DNA of 64,000 nt from Clostridium sp. DSM 17811 (GTDB lineage: Bacteria > Bacillota > Clostridia > Clostridiales > Clostridiaceae). Shown here in pieces: positions 18,319 through 26,596 of the stretch. Within the stretch, counting starts at the first letter, position 1; each line of letters starts with the position of its first letter. Below the pieces are notes generated by a model that did no database searches, was not told the DNA's origin, and saw nothing but the letters and a program-made list of their open reading frames with translations. A program made the translations under genes and the position numbers. The stretch lies in NCBI RefSeq assembly GCF_018861905.1, contig NZ_JAHLDU010000011.1, forward strand, positions 62,001 through 126,000, in the 5' to 3' direction.

Positions 18319-18501
18319 CTTATCGAGAGAGGTAGAGGGACTGGCCCGATGATACCCGACAACCAGCATTTTTTAATGCAATGGTGTAAATTCCATCAGA
18401 TTGTAAAATCTGAAAGATAAGGATGTTAGCAAATTTTATTGGACATTATATTGTTTACTAAAGTTAATTATGCTGCTCTCCTTATGTGAGAGCAGCTTTT
18501 T
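18319..18501 (+). ncRNA. Second SAM-I (S-box) riboswitch with terminator
   Basis: CTTATC (18319-18324) pairs with GATAAG (18416-18421). Conserved blocks GAGAGAGG, AGAGGGACTGGCCC, CCCGACAACC and ATGGTGTAAATTCC are present. A terminator stem GCTGCTCTC/GAGAGCAGC (18472-18480 with 18488-18496) and a T run follow. ATAAGGA in the 3' side of P1 (18417-18423) is complementary to TCCTTAT at 18479-18485 in the terminator, which provides the antiterminator expected when SAM is absent. Confidence 0.95.
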
Positions 18502-18627
18502 ATTACCCAAAATAGTGAAGCCTAAATTTTATTAGATTGTAAATATGTTTTAATCAAAGGAAATAAAGATGAGTATAAGAAATGTGGTACGAGATTTTTC
18601 AAACATAATTTCCAAGGAGGAATTGTA

Positions 18628-19806
18628 ATGACTAATAAAAGATATTCAAAATTCATAACAAATTGTGTTCATGCTGGCAATGGTATTGACAAAGAAACAG
18701 GAGCGATTAGAAGACCATTAACTATGGCAAACAGCTACAGGCTGCCAGATGATGCATCTAAGCTTAATTGGAGTGGCACGGATGAATTAATCTATACTAG
18801 AACTACATCTGCAAATCAAATATATTTACAGGAAAAATTAGCTACTCTTGAAGGCGGAGAAGATTGTGTGGTTTTAGCTACGGGGGTAGCAGCCCTTGCA
18901 GGAGTATTCTTTACTTTCCTTAAATCAGATTCACATATAATATGTACAAATGTTTCCTATGTAGCTGTCTACAGGCTACTAAATCAATATTTTCCAGAGA
19001 AATATGGTACAGAAGTAAGTCTTGTAGATACAACAAATCTAGAGGAAATTAAAGCAGCTATAAGACCCAATACAAAGCTTATACATATAGAAACACCTGG
19101 AAATCCTACTACCAGAGTAAGTGATATAGAGGAAATAGCGAAAATAGCAAAAGCGGCTGGAGTACTTTTAAGTGTTGATAGCACTTTTGGAACACCTTAT
19201 TTGCAGCAGCCATTGGCACTCGGAGCGGATTTAGTTATTCATAGCCTTACAAAATATATTAATGGACATGGAGATGCTATGGGTGGTGCGGTAATAGGAA
19301 AAAAAGAATTAATAGATAAAATAAAACGTGAGGCTATGGTAAACATAGGAGGTGCAATAAGTCCATTCAATGCATGGCTAATAATGAGGGGAGCTGTGAC
19401 ACTATCTCTAAGGATGAGGCAACATAGTGAAAGTGCCTTGAAGATAGCTAAATTTCTTGAAGCACATCCATCAATAAGTTTTGTGGCTTATCCGGGACTA
19501 AAAAGTCATCCACAACATGAAATAGCAAAGAAACAGATGAGTGCATTCTCAGGAGTAATGTCCTTTGGACTTAAGGCAGATGTTACAACCCATAATAAGT
19601 TTGTAAATTCTTTAGAACTCATAATTTCTGCGGTTTCTATAGGTCATGATGAAAGTCTTATAGTTTATACTGGACCAACGGATGAAAGAAATCATTTCTA
19701 TCCAAAGGAATTTCAAAATGGACATCTAAGATTTAGTGTCGGGCTAGAAGATCCAGATGACATAATAGCTGATATAGAACAAGCACTTAAAAAAAGTGAA
19801 TTATAG
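18628..19806 (+). CDS. Trans-sulfuration PLP enzyme (cystathionine gamma-synthase / methionine gamma-lyase-like)
   Basis: A 392-residue fold-type I PLP enzyme, full length. K209 in HSLTKYINGHGDA is the PLP lysine and Asp184 lies in VDSTFGTPY. It lacks the MetY insertion, so it is of the CGS/CGL/MGL size class. The usual substrate-side YSRSGNPTR motif is changed to YTRTTSANQ, unlike typical gamma-synthases, so the reaction is uncertain. AAGGAGG precedes the ATG. Control by its own SAM riboswitch points to methionine formation or recycling rather than methionine breakdown. Confidence 0.85.
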   Translation: MTNKRYSKFITNCVHAGNGIDKETGAIRRPLTMANSYRLPDDASKLNWSGTDELIYTRTTSANQIYLQEKLATLEGGEDCVVLATGVAALAGVFFTFLKSDSHIICTNVSYVAVYRLLNQYFPEKYGTEVSLVDTTNLEEIKAAIRPNTKLIHIETPGNPTTRVSDIEEIAKIAKAAGVLLSVDSTFGTPYLQQPLALGADLVIHSLTKYINGHGDAMGGAVIGKKELIDKIKREAMVNIGGAISPFNAWLIMRGAVTLSLRMRQHSESALKIAKFLEAHPSISFVAYPGLKSHPQHEIAKKQMSAFSGVMSFGLKADVTTHNKFVNSLELIISAVSIGHDESLIVYTGPTDERNHFYPKEFQNGHLRFSVGLEDPDDIIADIEQALKKSEL

Positions 19807-19849
19807 TATGCAAGTTAATTGTTTATATAGATAAGTAATAATGTACAAC

Positions 19850-19882
19850 AAAGAAAGGCCATAAGAATAATGGCCTTTCTTT
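19850..19882 (+). terminator. Intrinsic terminator
   Basis: A 13-bp stem AAAGAAAGGCCAT (19850-19862) pairs with ATGGCCTTTCTTT (19870-19882) and continues into a T-rich run, 43 bases after the PLP enzyme. Confidence 0.88.
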
Positions 19883-20047
19883 TATTATACCCGAATTGTG
19901 GAACAATCCTGGAACTTTAAGTCGTCTAAAACTTCTTATATAATAATAAAGATTTAATAGTAAGTTTTTAAGCATATACCACAAAATTACATTAAAGAAT
20001 ACAAATATAGGATTAAAGTTAAATGTTTAAATACTTGAAAAAATGAC

Positions 20048-20107
20048 TTGACAAAAATTTAATATAGCATATAATAAAATTATAACTAATCCTATATGAA
20101 TACTATG
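20048..20107 (+). promoter_or_regulatory. Promoter and operator-like site of the corrinoid cluster
   Basis: TTGACA (20048-20053), a 16-base spacer, and TATAAT (20070-20075) are followed 13 bases later by AATCCTATATGAATACTATG (20088-20107). The same three elements with the same spacing stand at 27728-27788 before the ubiG-cysK unit. Confidence 0.65.
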
Positions 20108-20357
20108 AGATGCGATGAAGAAGGAAAGTATTATATTGAACGGGTACAGAGAGGAAGCGCTGCTGAGAAGTTTCCACCTGAATATATATGAAGTGCCCTT
20201 TGGAGTATGGACCTGAAATTAAAGTAGGGGACTACGGGTTCGCCCGTTAAAGCGATAAAGCATTTTGTGCTTGGATTTAATTCATATTTATAATCAATTA
20301 GAGTGGGACAGCGAAGTTTAAAAGCGACGCCTCTATAATAGGGGGCATTGCTTTTTT
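20108..20357 (+). ncRNA. T-box leader (tRNA-sensing riboswitch), probable Cys class
   Basis: Stem I has the 5' AGTA (20127-20130) and 3' GAA (20190-20192) of the loop-E motif, the distal GCTGCTGAGAAG block, and TTTGGAG after the specifier. A UUCG-capped stem (20234-20247) may be stem III. The T-box motif is AGAGTGGGACAGCG (20300-20313). The terminator pairs 20321-20334 with 20340-20354 and ends in a T run. The codon after GAA reads GTG in the canonical register and TGC (Cys) one base later. The base pairing with the tRNA discriminator is G, which can pair with U73 of tRNA-Cys but not A73 of tRNA-Val, and the cluster is sulfur-linked, so Cys is favoured. Confidence 0.85.
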
Positions 20358-20424
20358 GACTTTAAAAATATAATCATTGGGAAATGTAGTAGGAAAATGC
20401 CAATAATAAAATGGGGGTTAAAAA

Positions 20425-21075
20425 ATGTCAATCAACAAAGAGGAACTGTATAAGAAATTAGCTGATACTGTAGTAAATATGGAGGAAGAGGAGACAGTAG
20501 AAATTTGTGAACAGGTCATTTCTGAAAACTTGGATGCTTATGAGGCTATAGTAAATGGATTGTCAGAAGGTATGGATCAAGCAGGAAAACTTTTTGATGA
20601 AGAGGAGTATTTTGTTCCAGAACTTTTGTTATGCTCTGATGCTATGTACGCAGGTTTAGATGTACTTAAGCCACATCTAAAAGCTAAAGATAATAAGGAC
20701 AAACAAAAGGTAATTATAGGTGTTGTTGAAGGTGACACTCATGACATTGGTAAAAATCTTGTAAAAATTATGCTTGAAACTGCTGGTTTTGATATTATTG
20801 ATCTAGGAAGAGATGTTCCACCATCTGTTTTTGTAGAAAAGGCAAAAGAAGAAAAAGCCAAAATAATAGTAATCTCTACGCTTATGACTACTACAATGGA
20901 AGGTATGAGTGAAGTAATTGAGATTCTTAATAAAGAAAATATAAGAGAAAATTTTAAGGTTATGATAGGTGGAGGACCAATATCTCAAGTATATGCAGAT
21001 AAAATTGGAGCAGATGGATATTCAGTAAATGCGGCAGAAGCTGTAAAACTTGCTAAAAGGTTAGTGCAAGCATAG
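20425..21075 (+). CDS. Corrinoid (B12-binding) methyl-carrier protein, MtaC/MtbC type
   Basis: A 216-residue cytoplasmic protein with an N-terminal helical cap domain (about 1-90) and a C-terminal B12-binding Rossmann domain (about 92-214). DTHDIGKN holds the lower cobalt ligand His106, and later STLMTTTMEGM and MIGGGPIS line the cofactor. Such proteins carry a methyl group on cobalt between two methyltransferases. It is the first gene after the T-box leader and is followed closely by a UroD-type methyltransferase. It is the only corrinoid protein in the window, so it must serve all three methyltransferases here if they act in one pathway. Confidence 0.93.
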   Translation: MSINKEELYKKLADTVVNMEEEETVEICEQVISENLDAYEAIVNGLSEGMDQAGKLFDEEEYFVPELLLCSDAMYAGLDVLKPHLKAKDNKDKQKVIIGVVEGDTHDIGKNLVKIMLETAGFDIIDLGRDVPPSVFVEKAKEEKAKIIVISTLMTTTMEGMSEVIEILNKENIRENFKVMIGGGPISQVYADKIGADGYSVNAAEAVKLAKRLVQA

Positions 21076-21129
21076 AACTCATTTTAACTTAAAGTTGTCT
21101 TAATTTTAAAAGAATAGGGGGAAAATAAT

Positions 21130-22197
21130 ATGTCACTTATACAAAGAAAAGATGAACTAACTTCACTTGAACGGGTATCTTTAACGCTTGCACGTAAGGA
21201 TGTAGACAGAATTGCGGCTGTTCCACTAGTTTGTGGTGCTTCATATAGAGTATTAGGTACAAGATATGATAAATGGTCTAATGATGCAGAAGTAGCAACT
21301 AAAAGTTTGCTTGCAGCTCAGGAATTAATAGGACAGGATGCATTTCTATTGCTTGTAGATCTTTCTGTTGAAGCTGCTGATTTTGGACAAGAATTACTTT
21401 TTCCAAAGTATAGTACAGCATACCCTGATTTTAATAATCAATTAATTAATGCAACTGATGAATATAACAAGGTTAAAAAAATAAATCCTCGCGAGACAAA
21501 ACGTATGAAACAAGTTATTGATATTATAAAAGGTCTGTCTAAGGCAAAAGGGAATGAAGTAGCAATTCTTGGTTTCATATATGGTCCTCTTGGCGTATTA
21601 TCTCAGATGAGAGGACATAAAAATTTATTTACGGATCTTATTCGTCATCCGCAAGAGGTACTAGCTGCAGTTGATATTATAACTGATGTACTTGTAGAAT
21701 ATGCTAAAGCACAAGTAGATGCAGGGGCTCACTCTGTGTGCATTGATCCATTATATTCTTCGTCAACAGTACTTAGCAAGAAAACATGGGAGAAGTTTGA
21801 AGGCCCGTATCTTAAACGTATTGCTGATGCGATAAGGGAGGCAGGTGCAGCAGTATCAATACACAATTGTGGTGATGGAGTGTATTTTGAAGAGGTAATA
21901 AAATGGTCTAATCCTATAGCAATATCTGTAGCACATCCTGCACATGGCTCTAAAACATGGGAGGAACATGCAAAAACATGGGGAAAGAAAGTCATTACTA
22001 TTGGATACTCAGATCCAGCAACTACTGGACTTAACATGTCTACTGATGAGGTATTAGAAGATTGTAAAAGCCAAATTGACTTATTTAGGAAAAATGATGC
22101 GGGGTTCATTCTTTCAACTGGTTGTGAATTTCCTCCTAATGGTAATTTACTTAGTGCAGCTGCGATGGTTGAGGCATCAAGAAGATATGGAAGATAA
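21130..22197 (+). CDS. UroD-family cobalamin/corrinoid methyltransferase, copy 1
   Basis: A 355-residue TIM-barrel protein of the uroporphyrinogen decarboxylase superfamily, methyltransferase branch (MtaA/MtbA/MtgB-like). True decarboxylases lack the zinc site seen here: His245 and Cys247 in IHNCGD and Cys332 in STGCEFPPN, which activate a thiol acceptor or substrate. It lies 54 bases after the corrinoid protein with a GGGGG site and overlaps the next gene by 11 bases. It could demethylate a sulfur compound or pass the methyl group to a thiol; the substrate is unknown. Confidence 0.88.
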   Translation: MSLIQRKDELTSLERVSLTLARKDVDRIAAVPLVCGASYRVLGTRYDKWSNDAEVATKSLLAAQELIGQDAFLLLVDLSVEAADFGQELLFPKYSTAYPDFNNQLINATDEYNKVKKINPRETKRMKQVIDIIKGLSKAKGNEVAILGFIYGPLGVLSQMRGHKNLFTDLIRHPQEVLAAVDIITDVLVEYAKAQVDAGAHSVCIDPLYSSSTVLSKKTWEKFEGPYLKRIADAIREAGAAVSIHNCGDGVYFEEVIKWSNPIAISVAHPAHGSKTWEEHAKTWGKKVITIGYSDPATTGLNMSTDEVLEDCKSQIDLFRKNDAGFILSTGCEFPPNGNLLSAAAMVEASRRYGR

Positions 22198-23146
22198 GAT
22201 AAAAATTGATATTTTTTCTGGCTTTTTTGGTGCAGGAAAGACAACATTAATAAAAAAATTAATAGATGAAGATTTATATAATAAAAAAGTTGTCATTATT
22301 GAAAATGAGTTTGGCGAAATAGGTATAGACGGGATTTTTTTAAAAAAATATAATATTGAGGTTAAGGAAATAAATGAGGGATGTATTTGCTGTTCAACTT
22401 TTAATGATTTTAATAACACAATTCAAGATATTATTGATTCAAATAAAATAAAAAGAATTATTATTGAACCATCAGGTGTGGGAAAGTTATCAGAAATACT
22501 TGATATTGTAAAAAAATTTGAAATCAAGAATAATGTAATTATAAATATGGTTACTACTGTTGTTGATGTCACAATGTATGAAGATTTTATTGACTTCTTC
22601 AGCGAATTTTACAAGGATCAAATTATCTATGCGAATACTATAGTGCTAAGTCGAACACAAAGTGTTAATTATGAGGAATTACAAAATGTAATTTCGAAAA
22701 TAAAGAAGTTGAATAAAAAAGCAAATATTATAACAACGCCTTGGGATGTTTTAAGTGGGAATAATATTATTATGGCTTCAGAAAAGAATGGTAGACAAGA
22801 ATTATTTAACGAAGTAAATATAATTAAAATTCCAAAAGCGAAAGCAAAATTTCGAATTGCAAGAAAAATATTGGCAGAAGATATCTTTAGCAGTTGGGGA
22901 ATTGAAACACCTAAAGTTTACAACATTGAAGAACTAAAGCGTATATTTAATAATTTGAAAGATGAAAAATTGTATGGAAAAATAGTGAGAGCGAAAGGAA
23001 TACTACAGGTAGATGAGAATAAGTGGATCCAGTTTGATTATTTACCAAAACAATTTGAGGTAAGGGAGGTTAGGCCAGATTATACGGGGCGAATTTGTGT
23101 AATAGGAATTAACTTAAAGATTGAAAGCTTAATAAATATTTTTTAA
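22187..23146 (+). CDS. CobW/COG0523-family GTPase (metallochaperone-like)
   Basis: A 319-residue G3E-family GTPase from the ATG at 22187; the frame is open further upstream within the previous gene, but that part is out-of-frame sequence of the methyltransferase. GFFGAGKTT is Walker A, GCICC is the CxCC metal-binding motif, EPSGVGK holds the switch region, and LSRTQ replaces the usual NKxD-type motif. A CobW C-terminal domain follows (about 230-319). These proteins deliver zinc, cobalt or other metals. Here it may load zinc into the UroD-type methyltransferases or help with the corrinoid; this is inferred from position. Confidence 0.85.
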   Translation: MEDKIKIDIFSGFFGAGKTTLIKKLIDEDLYNKKVVIIENEFGEIGIDGIFLKKYNIEVKEINEGCICCSTFNDFNNTIQDIIDSNKIKRIIIEPSGVGKLSEILDIVKKFEIKNNVIINMVTTVVDVTMYEDFIDFFSEFYKDQIIYANTIVLSRTQSVNYEELQNVISKIKKLNKKANIITTPWDVLSGNNIIMASEKNGRQELFNEVNIIKIPKAKAKFRIARKILAEDIFSSWGIETPKVYNIEELKRIFNNLKDEKLYGKIVRAKGILQVDENKWIQFDYLPKQFEVREVRPDYTGRICVIGINLKIESLINIF

Positions 23147-23177
23147 TCTAGTTATGTGATTTGTAAGGAGATATAGA

Positions 23178-23837
23178 ATGAAGATAAAAGTAATAGCTTG
23201 TGAGGTTATGAAAGAAGAGATGTTATCAATAAAGCCATTAGCTGATGAGGACTTTGAGTTTGTATCGATGGATTACCATCTTTATCCTCAAAAACTAGGC
23301 ACTGAGCTCCAAAATATTATTGATAGATCTGTGGATTATGACAGAATTATTTTAGCTTTTGGTTTGTGTGGTGGAGCTGCAAATGGGTTAAAATCAAGCA
23401 ACTGTAAGCTTACAATACCCAAAGTACATGATTGTATTTCTGTATTTCTTAGTTCAGGTGAAGGATGTGTATGTGATTTTAAAAAAGAGGTAGGAACCTT
23501 TTACCTAAGTTGTGGTTGGATGATCACAGAAAAATCAATACTTTCCGATCATAAGCGAATTCTTGAAAAATTTGGATCTAAAAAAGCTTTTAGAGTTTTA
23601 AACAGGATGTATGACGGCTATAAAAAGGTGCTATTTATTCGTACAGGATATCCGTCGGAGGACGAAGTAATAAATCAATCAAAAGAAATAGCTTCATTAA
23701 TTAGTTGTGAACATGAAATAATTCAAGGGAAAACCTCTTTTATTGAAAAGATTATAAGAGGACCATGGGATGATACAAATTTTATAAACAAAGATCCACT
23801 AGGAATTCTTACAGAAGAAGACTTTGGGATACATTAA
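23178..23837 (+). CDS. DUF1638 family protein
   Basis: A 219-residue soluble protein. ACEVMKEEM at the start, LAFGLCGGAANGL, the HDCISVFLSS segment and FYLSCGWM match DUF1638, a family often found with corrinoid proteins and methylamine-type methyltransferases. Cysteines in CEV, GLCGG, HDC and SCGW could bind a metal or cofactor. It sits between the CobW GTPase and the second methyltransferase with a GGAG site 7 bases before the ATG. Biochemical function is not established as far as I know. Confidence 0.85.
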   Translation: MKIKVIACEVMKEEMLSIKPLADEDFEFVSMDYHLYPQKLGTELQNIIDRSVDYDRIILAFGLCGGAANGLKSSNCKLTIPKVHDCISVFLSSGEGCVCDFKKEVGTFYLSCGWMITEKSILSDHKRILEKFGSKKAFRVLNRMYDGYKKVLFIRTGYPSEDEVINQSKEIASLISCEHEIIQGKTSFIEKIIRGPWDDTNFINKDPLGILTEEDFGIH

Positions 23838-23877
23838 AATTTATTATCAATATAAAATGCAAAAGGAGAGTTGCTTT

Positions 23878-24900
23878 ATGAATGATCTAACTCCAAAAGA
23901 GAGAATACAACGCACATTTAAAAAGCAAACAGTAGACAGACCACCTATAATTTGTCCGGGCGGGATGATGAATTCTGCCATTGTAGAGGTAATGAATAAA
24001 ACAGGTCATAAACTTCCACAAGGTCATCATAACAGTAAGATAATGGCTGAGATCGCAAATGATGTACATCAGAATACAGGCTTTGAAAATTTTGGGATAC
24101 CATTTTGCATGACCGTTGAAGCGGAGGTTCTAGGAAGTGAAATAAATTATGGGAATCTTTTTTGTGAACCTAAAATACAAAAAGAAGTATTTGCTACAGC
24201 ATCTGATGTAGTATTTAAAGAATTAGGGGCAATGGAGAAAAATAAAAGAGTTAATTCAATAATTGATGCTACTTATACATTGTCTAAAAAATACCCTGAT
24301 GTTCCTGTAATCGGAAGTCTAACAGGTCCTATTAGTACAGCGGCTTCTTTGGTAGATCCTATTTCTTTCTTAAAAGAATTAAGAAAAAATCCAAGTATCG
24401 CCCATAGTGTTATTGATTATGTAAGTAATCATATTATAGAACTCGCAACATTAATGATAGAAAATGGAGCAAATGTAATTTCTATTGCGGATCCTACTGC
24501 AACGGGGGAGATATTAGGGCCAAAGATGTTTGACGAATATGCAGTTAGATATTTAAATAAAATTATTAATGCGGTGCATGCTATGAATACACCCGTAATT
24601 GTTCATATATGTGGAAAAATGAGTGCAGTAAAAAAATATATACCTAAAATTAAATCTGATGCCATAAGTACTGATTCGTCTATCAATTTAAAAATACTTA
24701 AAGACGAATATCAAGGACTTACTACAATGGGAAATGTAAGCACATATCTTTTAGAATTTGGAGATGAAGAAAAAATTGCAAATCAAACAGCAAGACTTGT
24801 AAATGATGGAATTAACATTATATCACCAGCTTGTGGACTTAGCACATCTACACCATTAAAAAATATAGAATCAATGACAAAAATAGTGAAGGGGTCTTAG
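23878..24900 (+). CDS. UroD-family corrinoid methyltransferase, copy 2
   Basis: A 340-residue TIM-barrel methyltransferase. The frame is open from 23824, but AGGAGA directly precedes the ATG at 23878, and MNDLTPKERIQRTFKKQTVDRPP is the typical family N-terminus. The zinc site is His243 and Cys245 in VHICGK plus Cys319 in SPACGLS. It is closer to MtaA/MtbA in its opening motif than copy 1 is. It sits between the DUF1638 gene and the reactivator gene, with only three bases before the latter. Substrate unknown. Confidence 0.87.
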   Translation: MNDLTPKERIQRTFKKQTVDRPPIICPGGMMNSAIVEVMNKTGHKLPQGHHNSKIMAEIANDVHQNTGFENFGIPFCMTVEAEVLGSEINYGNLFCEPKIQKEVFATASDVVFKELGAMEKNKRVNSIIDATYTLSKKYPDVPVIGSLTGPISTAASLVDPISFLKELRKNPSIAHSVIDYVSNHIIELATLMIENGANVISIADPTATGEILGPKMFDEYAVRYLNKIINAVHAMNTPVIVHICGKMSAVKKYIPKIKSDAISTDSSINLKILKDEYQGLTTMGNVSTYLLEFGDEEKIANQTARLVNDGINIISPACGLSTSTPLKNIESMTKIVKGS

Positions 24901-24903
24901 TTC

Positions 24904-26574
24904 ATGGTAAAAGTAAATTTTATTACAAATAATAAGTCAGTTACTGTGGAAAAAGGAACTACAATACTTACAGCAGCAAGAAAGGTAGGAATCGTTATAG
25001 AATCACCATGTAATGCAGTTGGGGTATGTGGTAAATGCAAGGTAAAAGTTGAACTAAGCAACTTAGTGGATATAATTCAAGATGGAAACCATCAGTTGTC
25101 AGAGAAAGAGAAAGCTCAAGGTTTTATATTAGCTTGCGGAGCTAGGGTAATGGCAGATATAAATGTAGAAATAATATCTAAAAATTCAAATAAGACGCTA
25201 CAAATATTAAATCATGGTGAAAGCTTCGATATACAATTAGACAGTTTTATTAGAAAAGAATATAAAGATAATGGAAAGACGAATGTGTATGCAGGAGATG
25301 AAATAATAGGCGAAGAGGAGGGTGATACTACAGCATTAATTTACGGCGTAGTTGTGGATATCGGAACTACAACTTTAGTAGCAACATTAGTTAATATTAG
25401 TACAGGTGAAGAGATTAATTCAGTTTCAGCATTAAATCCACAAAGTATTTATGCTCAAGATGTTTTATCTAGAATAAAATTTGCGTCGGATGAAAAAGGA
25501 CTTAATATAATGTATTCTTCAATAATCAAAGAAATAAGCGGATTAATTGAAAAAAACACTAAAGAAACAGGGATAGATAATAAGTATATATATGAAGTGA
25601 TTTTTAGTGGTAATACATGTATGATTCATCTTGCAGCTAATGTTAATCCTTATTCTTTAGGCAAATACCCATATACTCCAGTAATAAGAGGCGGAAGTTA
25701 TTTAATTTCTAAGGAGCATAAATTAAATATTTCAAGTAATGGATTAATATATTTACCTCCTATAATTTCATCCTATGTAGGTCCAGATATAACATCTGGT
25801 ATATTAGCAACAAGGCTTCAAGAGAGAAAAGGTACCACATTGTTTGTTGATATAGGGACAAATGGTGAAATGGTGATAGCAAGGGATGGTAAATTATCAT
25901 CAACATCTACTGCGGCAGGGCCAGCTTTTGAAGGCATGAATATAACTTATGGTATGAGAGCGCAAAGAGGTGCTATAGAATATTTCAATATAGAAGAAGA
26001 TGGGTCAATAGAAATCAAGACCATTGAAGATGGAGATCCAATTGGTATTTGTGGTAGTGGTCTTTTAGATATTGTGGGGGAGTTAGTTGCAAACAAAGTT
26101 ATTGGTAAAAGTGGTAGATTTGTTTCCATAGAAAATTCTAATTTACCAGAGATTTTAAGTGAGAGATTAGTAAAATTAGATGGTAAAAATGCTTTTAAAA
26201 TAGCAGAGGGAATATTTCTTACTCAAAAGGATATAAGACAAGTTCAGTTAGCAAAAGGTGCAGTAAGATCGGGAATTGAATTTCTTATGTTAAGCAAAAA
26301 TGTAGAGGCAACCGAAGTTGATAAAATACAAATAGCTGGCTCATTTGGCTATCATCTAAGATCAAAAAGTCTTACAAACATTGGACTATTGCCAAAAGAG
26401 TTTGAAGGTAAGATAGATTTTGTTGGAAATACATCTAAATCTGGCGGTCATGCGTTTTTATTAAATAAAGAATATAGAACTGAAATGGAGAAAGTTGTAA
26501 AGGACATTGAAGTTGTTGAATTATCAAATGGTGAGAATTTTGATAAGATTTTTGTTAAAAGTTTATCTTTCTAA
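24904..26574 (+). CDS. Reductive activator of corrinoid proteins (RACo/RamA-like, DUF4445)
   Basis: A 556-residue protein with an N-terminal [2Fe-2S] ferredoxin domain (Cys36, Cys42, Cys45 and Cys78) and a C-terminal ASKHA-type ATPase domain: DIGTTTLVATLV, NPQSIYAQDV, GNTCMIHL, FVDIGTNGEM, AAGPAFEG and GICGSGLLDI. RACo uses ATP to reduce inactive Co(II) corrinoid back to Co(I). Its presence shows the corrinoid protein here takes part in methyl transfer that sometimes misfires by oxidation. It is three bases downstream of methyltransferase copy 2. Confidence 0.93.
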   Translation: MVKVNFITNNKSVTVEKGTTILTAARKVGIVIESPCNAVGVCGKCKVKVELSNLVDIIQDGNHQLSEKEKAQGFILACGARVMADINVEIISKNSNKTLQILNHGESFDIQLDSFIRKEYKDNGKTNVYAGDEIIGEEEGDTTALIYGVVVDIGTTTLVATLVNISTGEEINSVSALNPQSIYAQDVLSRIKFASDEKGLNIMYSSIIKEISGLIEKNTKETGIDNKYIYEVIFSGNTCMIHLAANVNPYSLGKYPYTPVIRGGSYLISKEHKLNISSNGLIYLPPIISSYVGPDITSGILATRLQERKGTTLFVDIGTNGEMVIARDGKLSSTSTAAGPAFEGMNITYGMRAQRGAIEYFNIEEDGSIEIKTIEDGDPIGICGSGLLDIVGELVANKVIGKSGRFVSIENSNLPEILSERLVKLDGKNAFKIAEGIFLTQKDIRQVQLAKGAVRSGIEFLMLSKNVEATEVDKIQIAGSFGYHLRSKSLTNIGLLPKEFEGKIDFVGNTSKSGGHAFLLNKEYRTEMEKVVKDIEVVELSNGENFDKIFVKSLSF

Positions 26575-26596
26575 AAAAGTAAGGAGAAAATAAAAT

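Noticed and set aside
20041-20424. Cobalamin riboswitch before the corrinoid cluster
   Set aside because: No B12-box was found; the conserved blocks are those of a T-box (AGTA, GCTG-GAGA region, TTTGGAG, AGAGTGGGACAGCG, terminator).
22076-22186. N-terminal extension of the CobW GTPase
   Set aside because: This part overlaps the methyltransferase gene in another frame; family similarity begins at the ATG at 22187.
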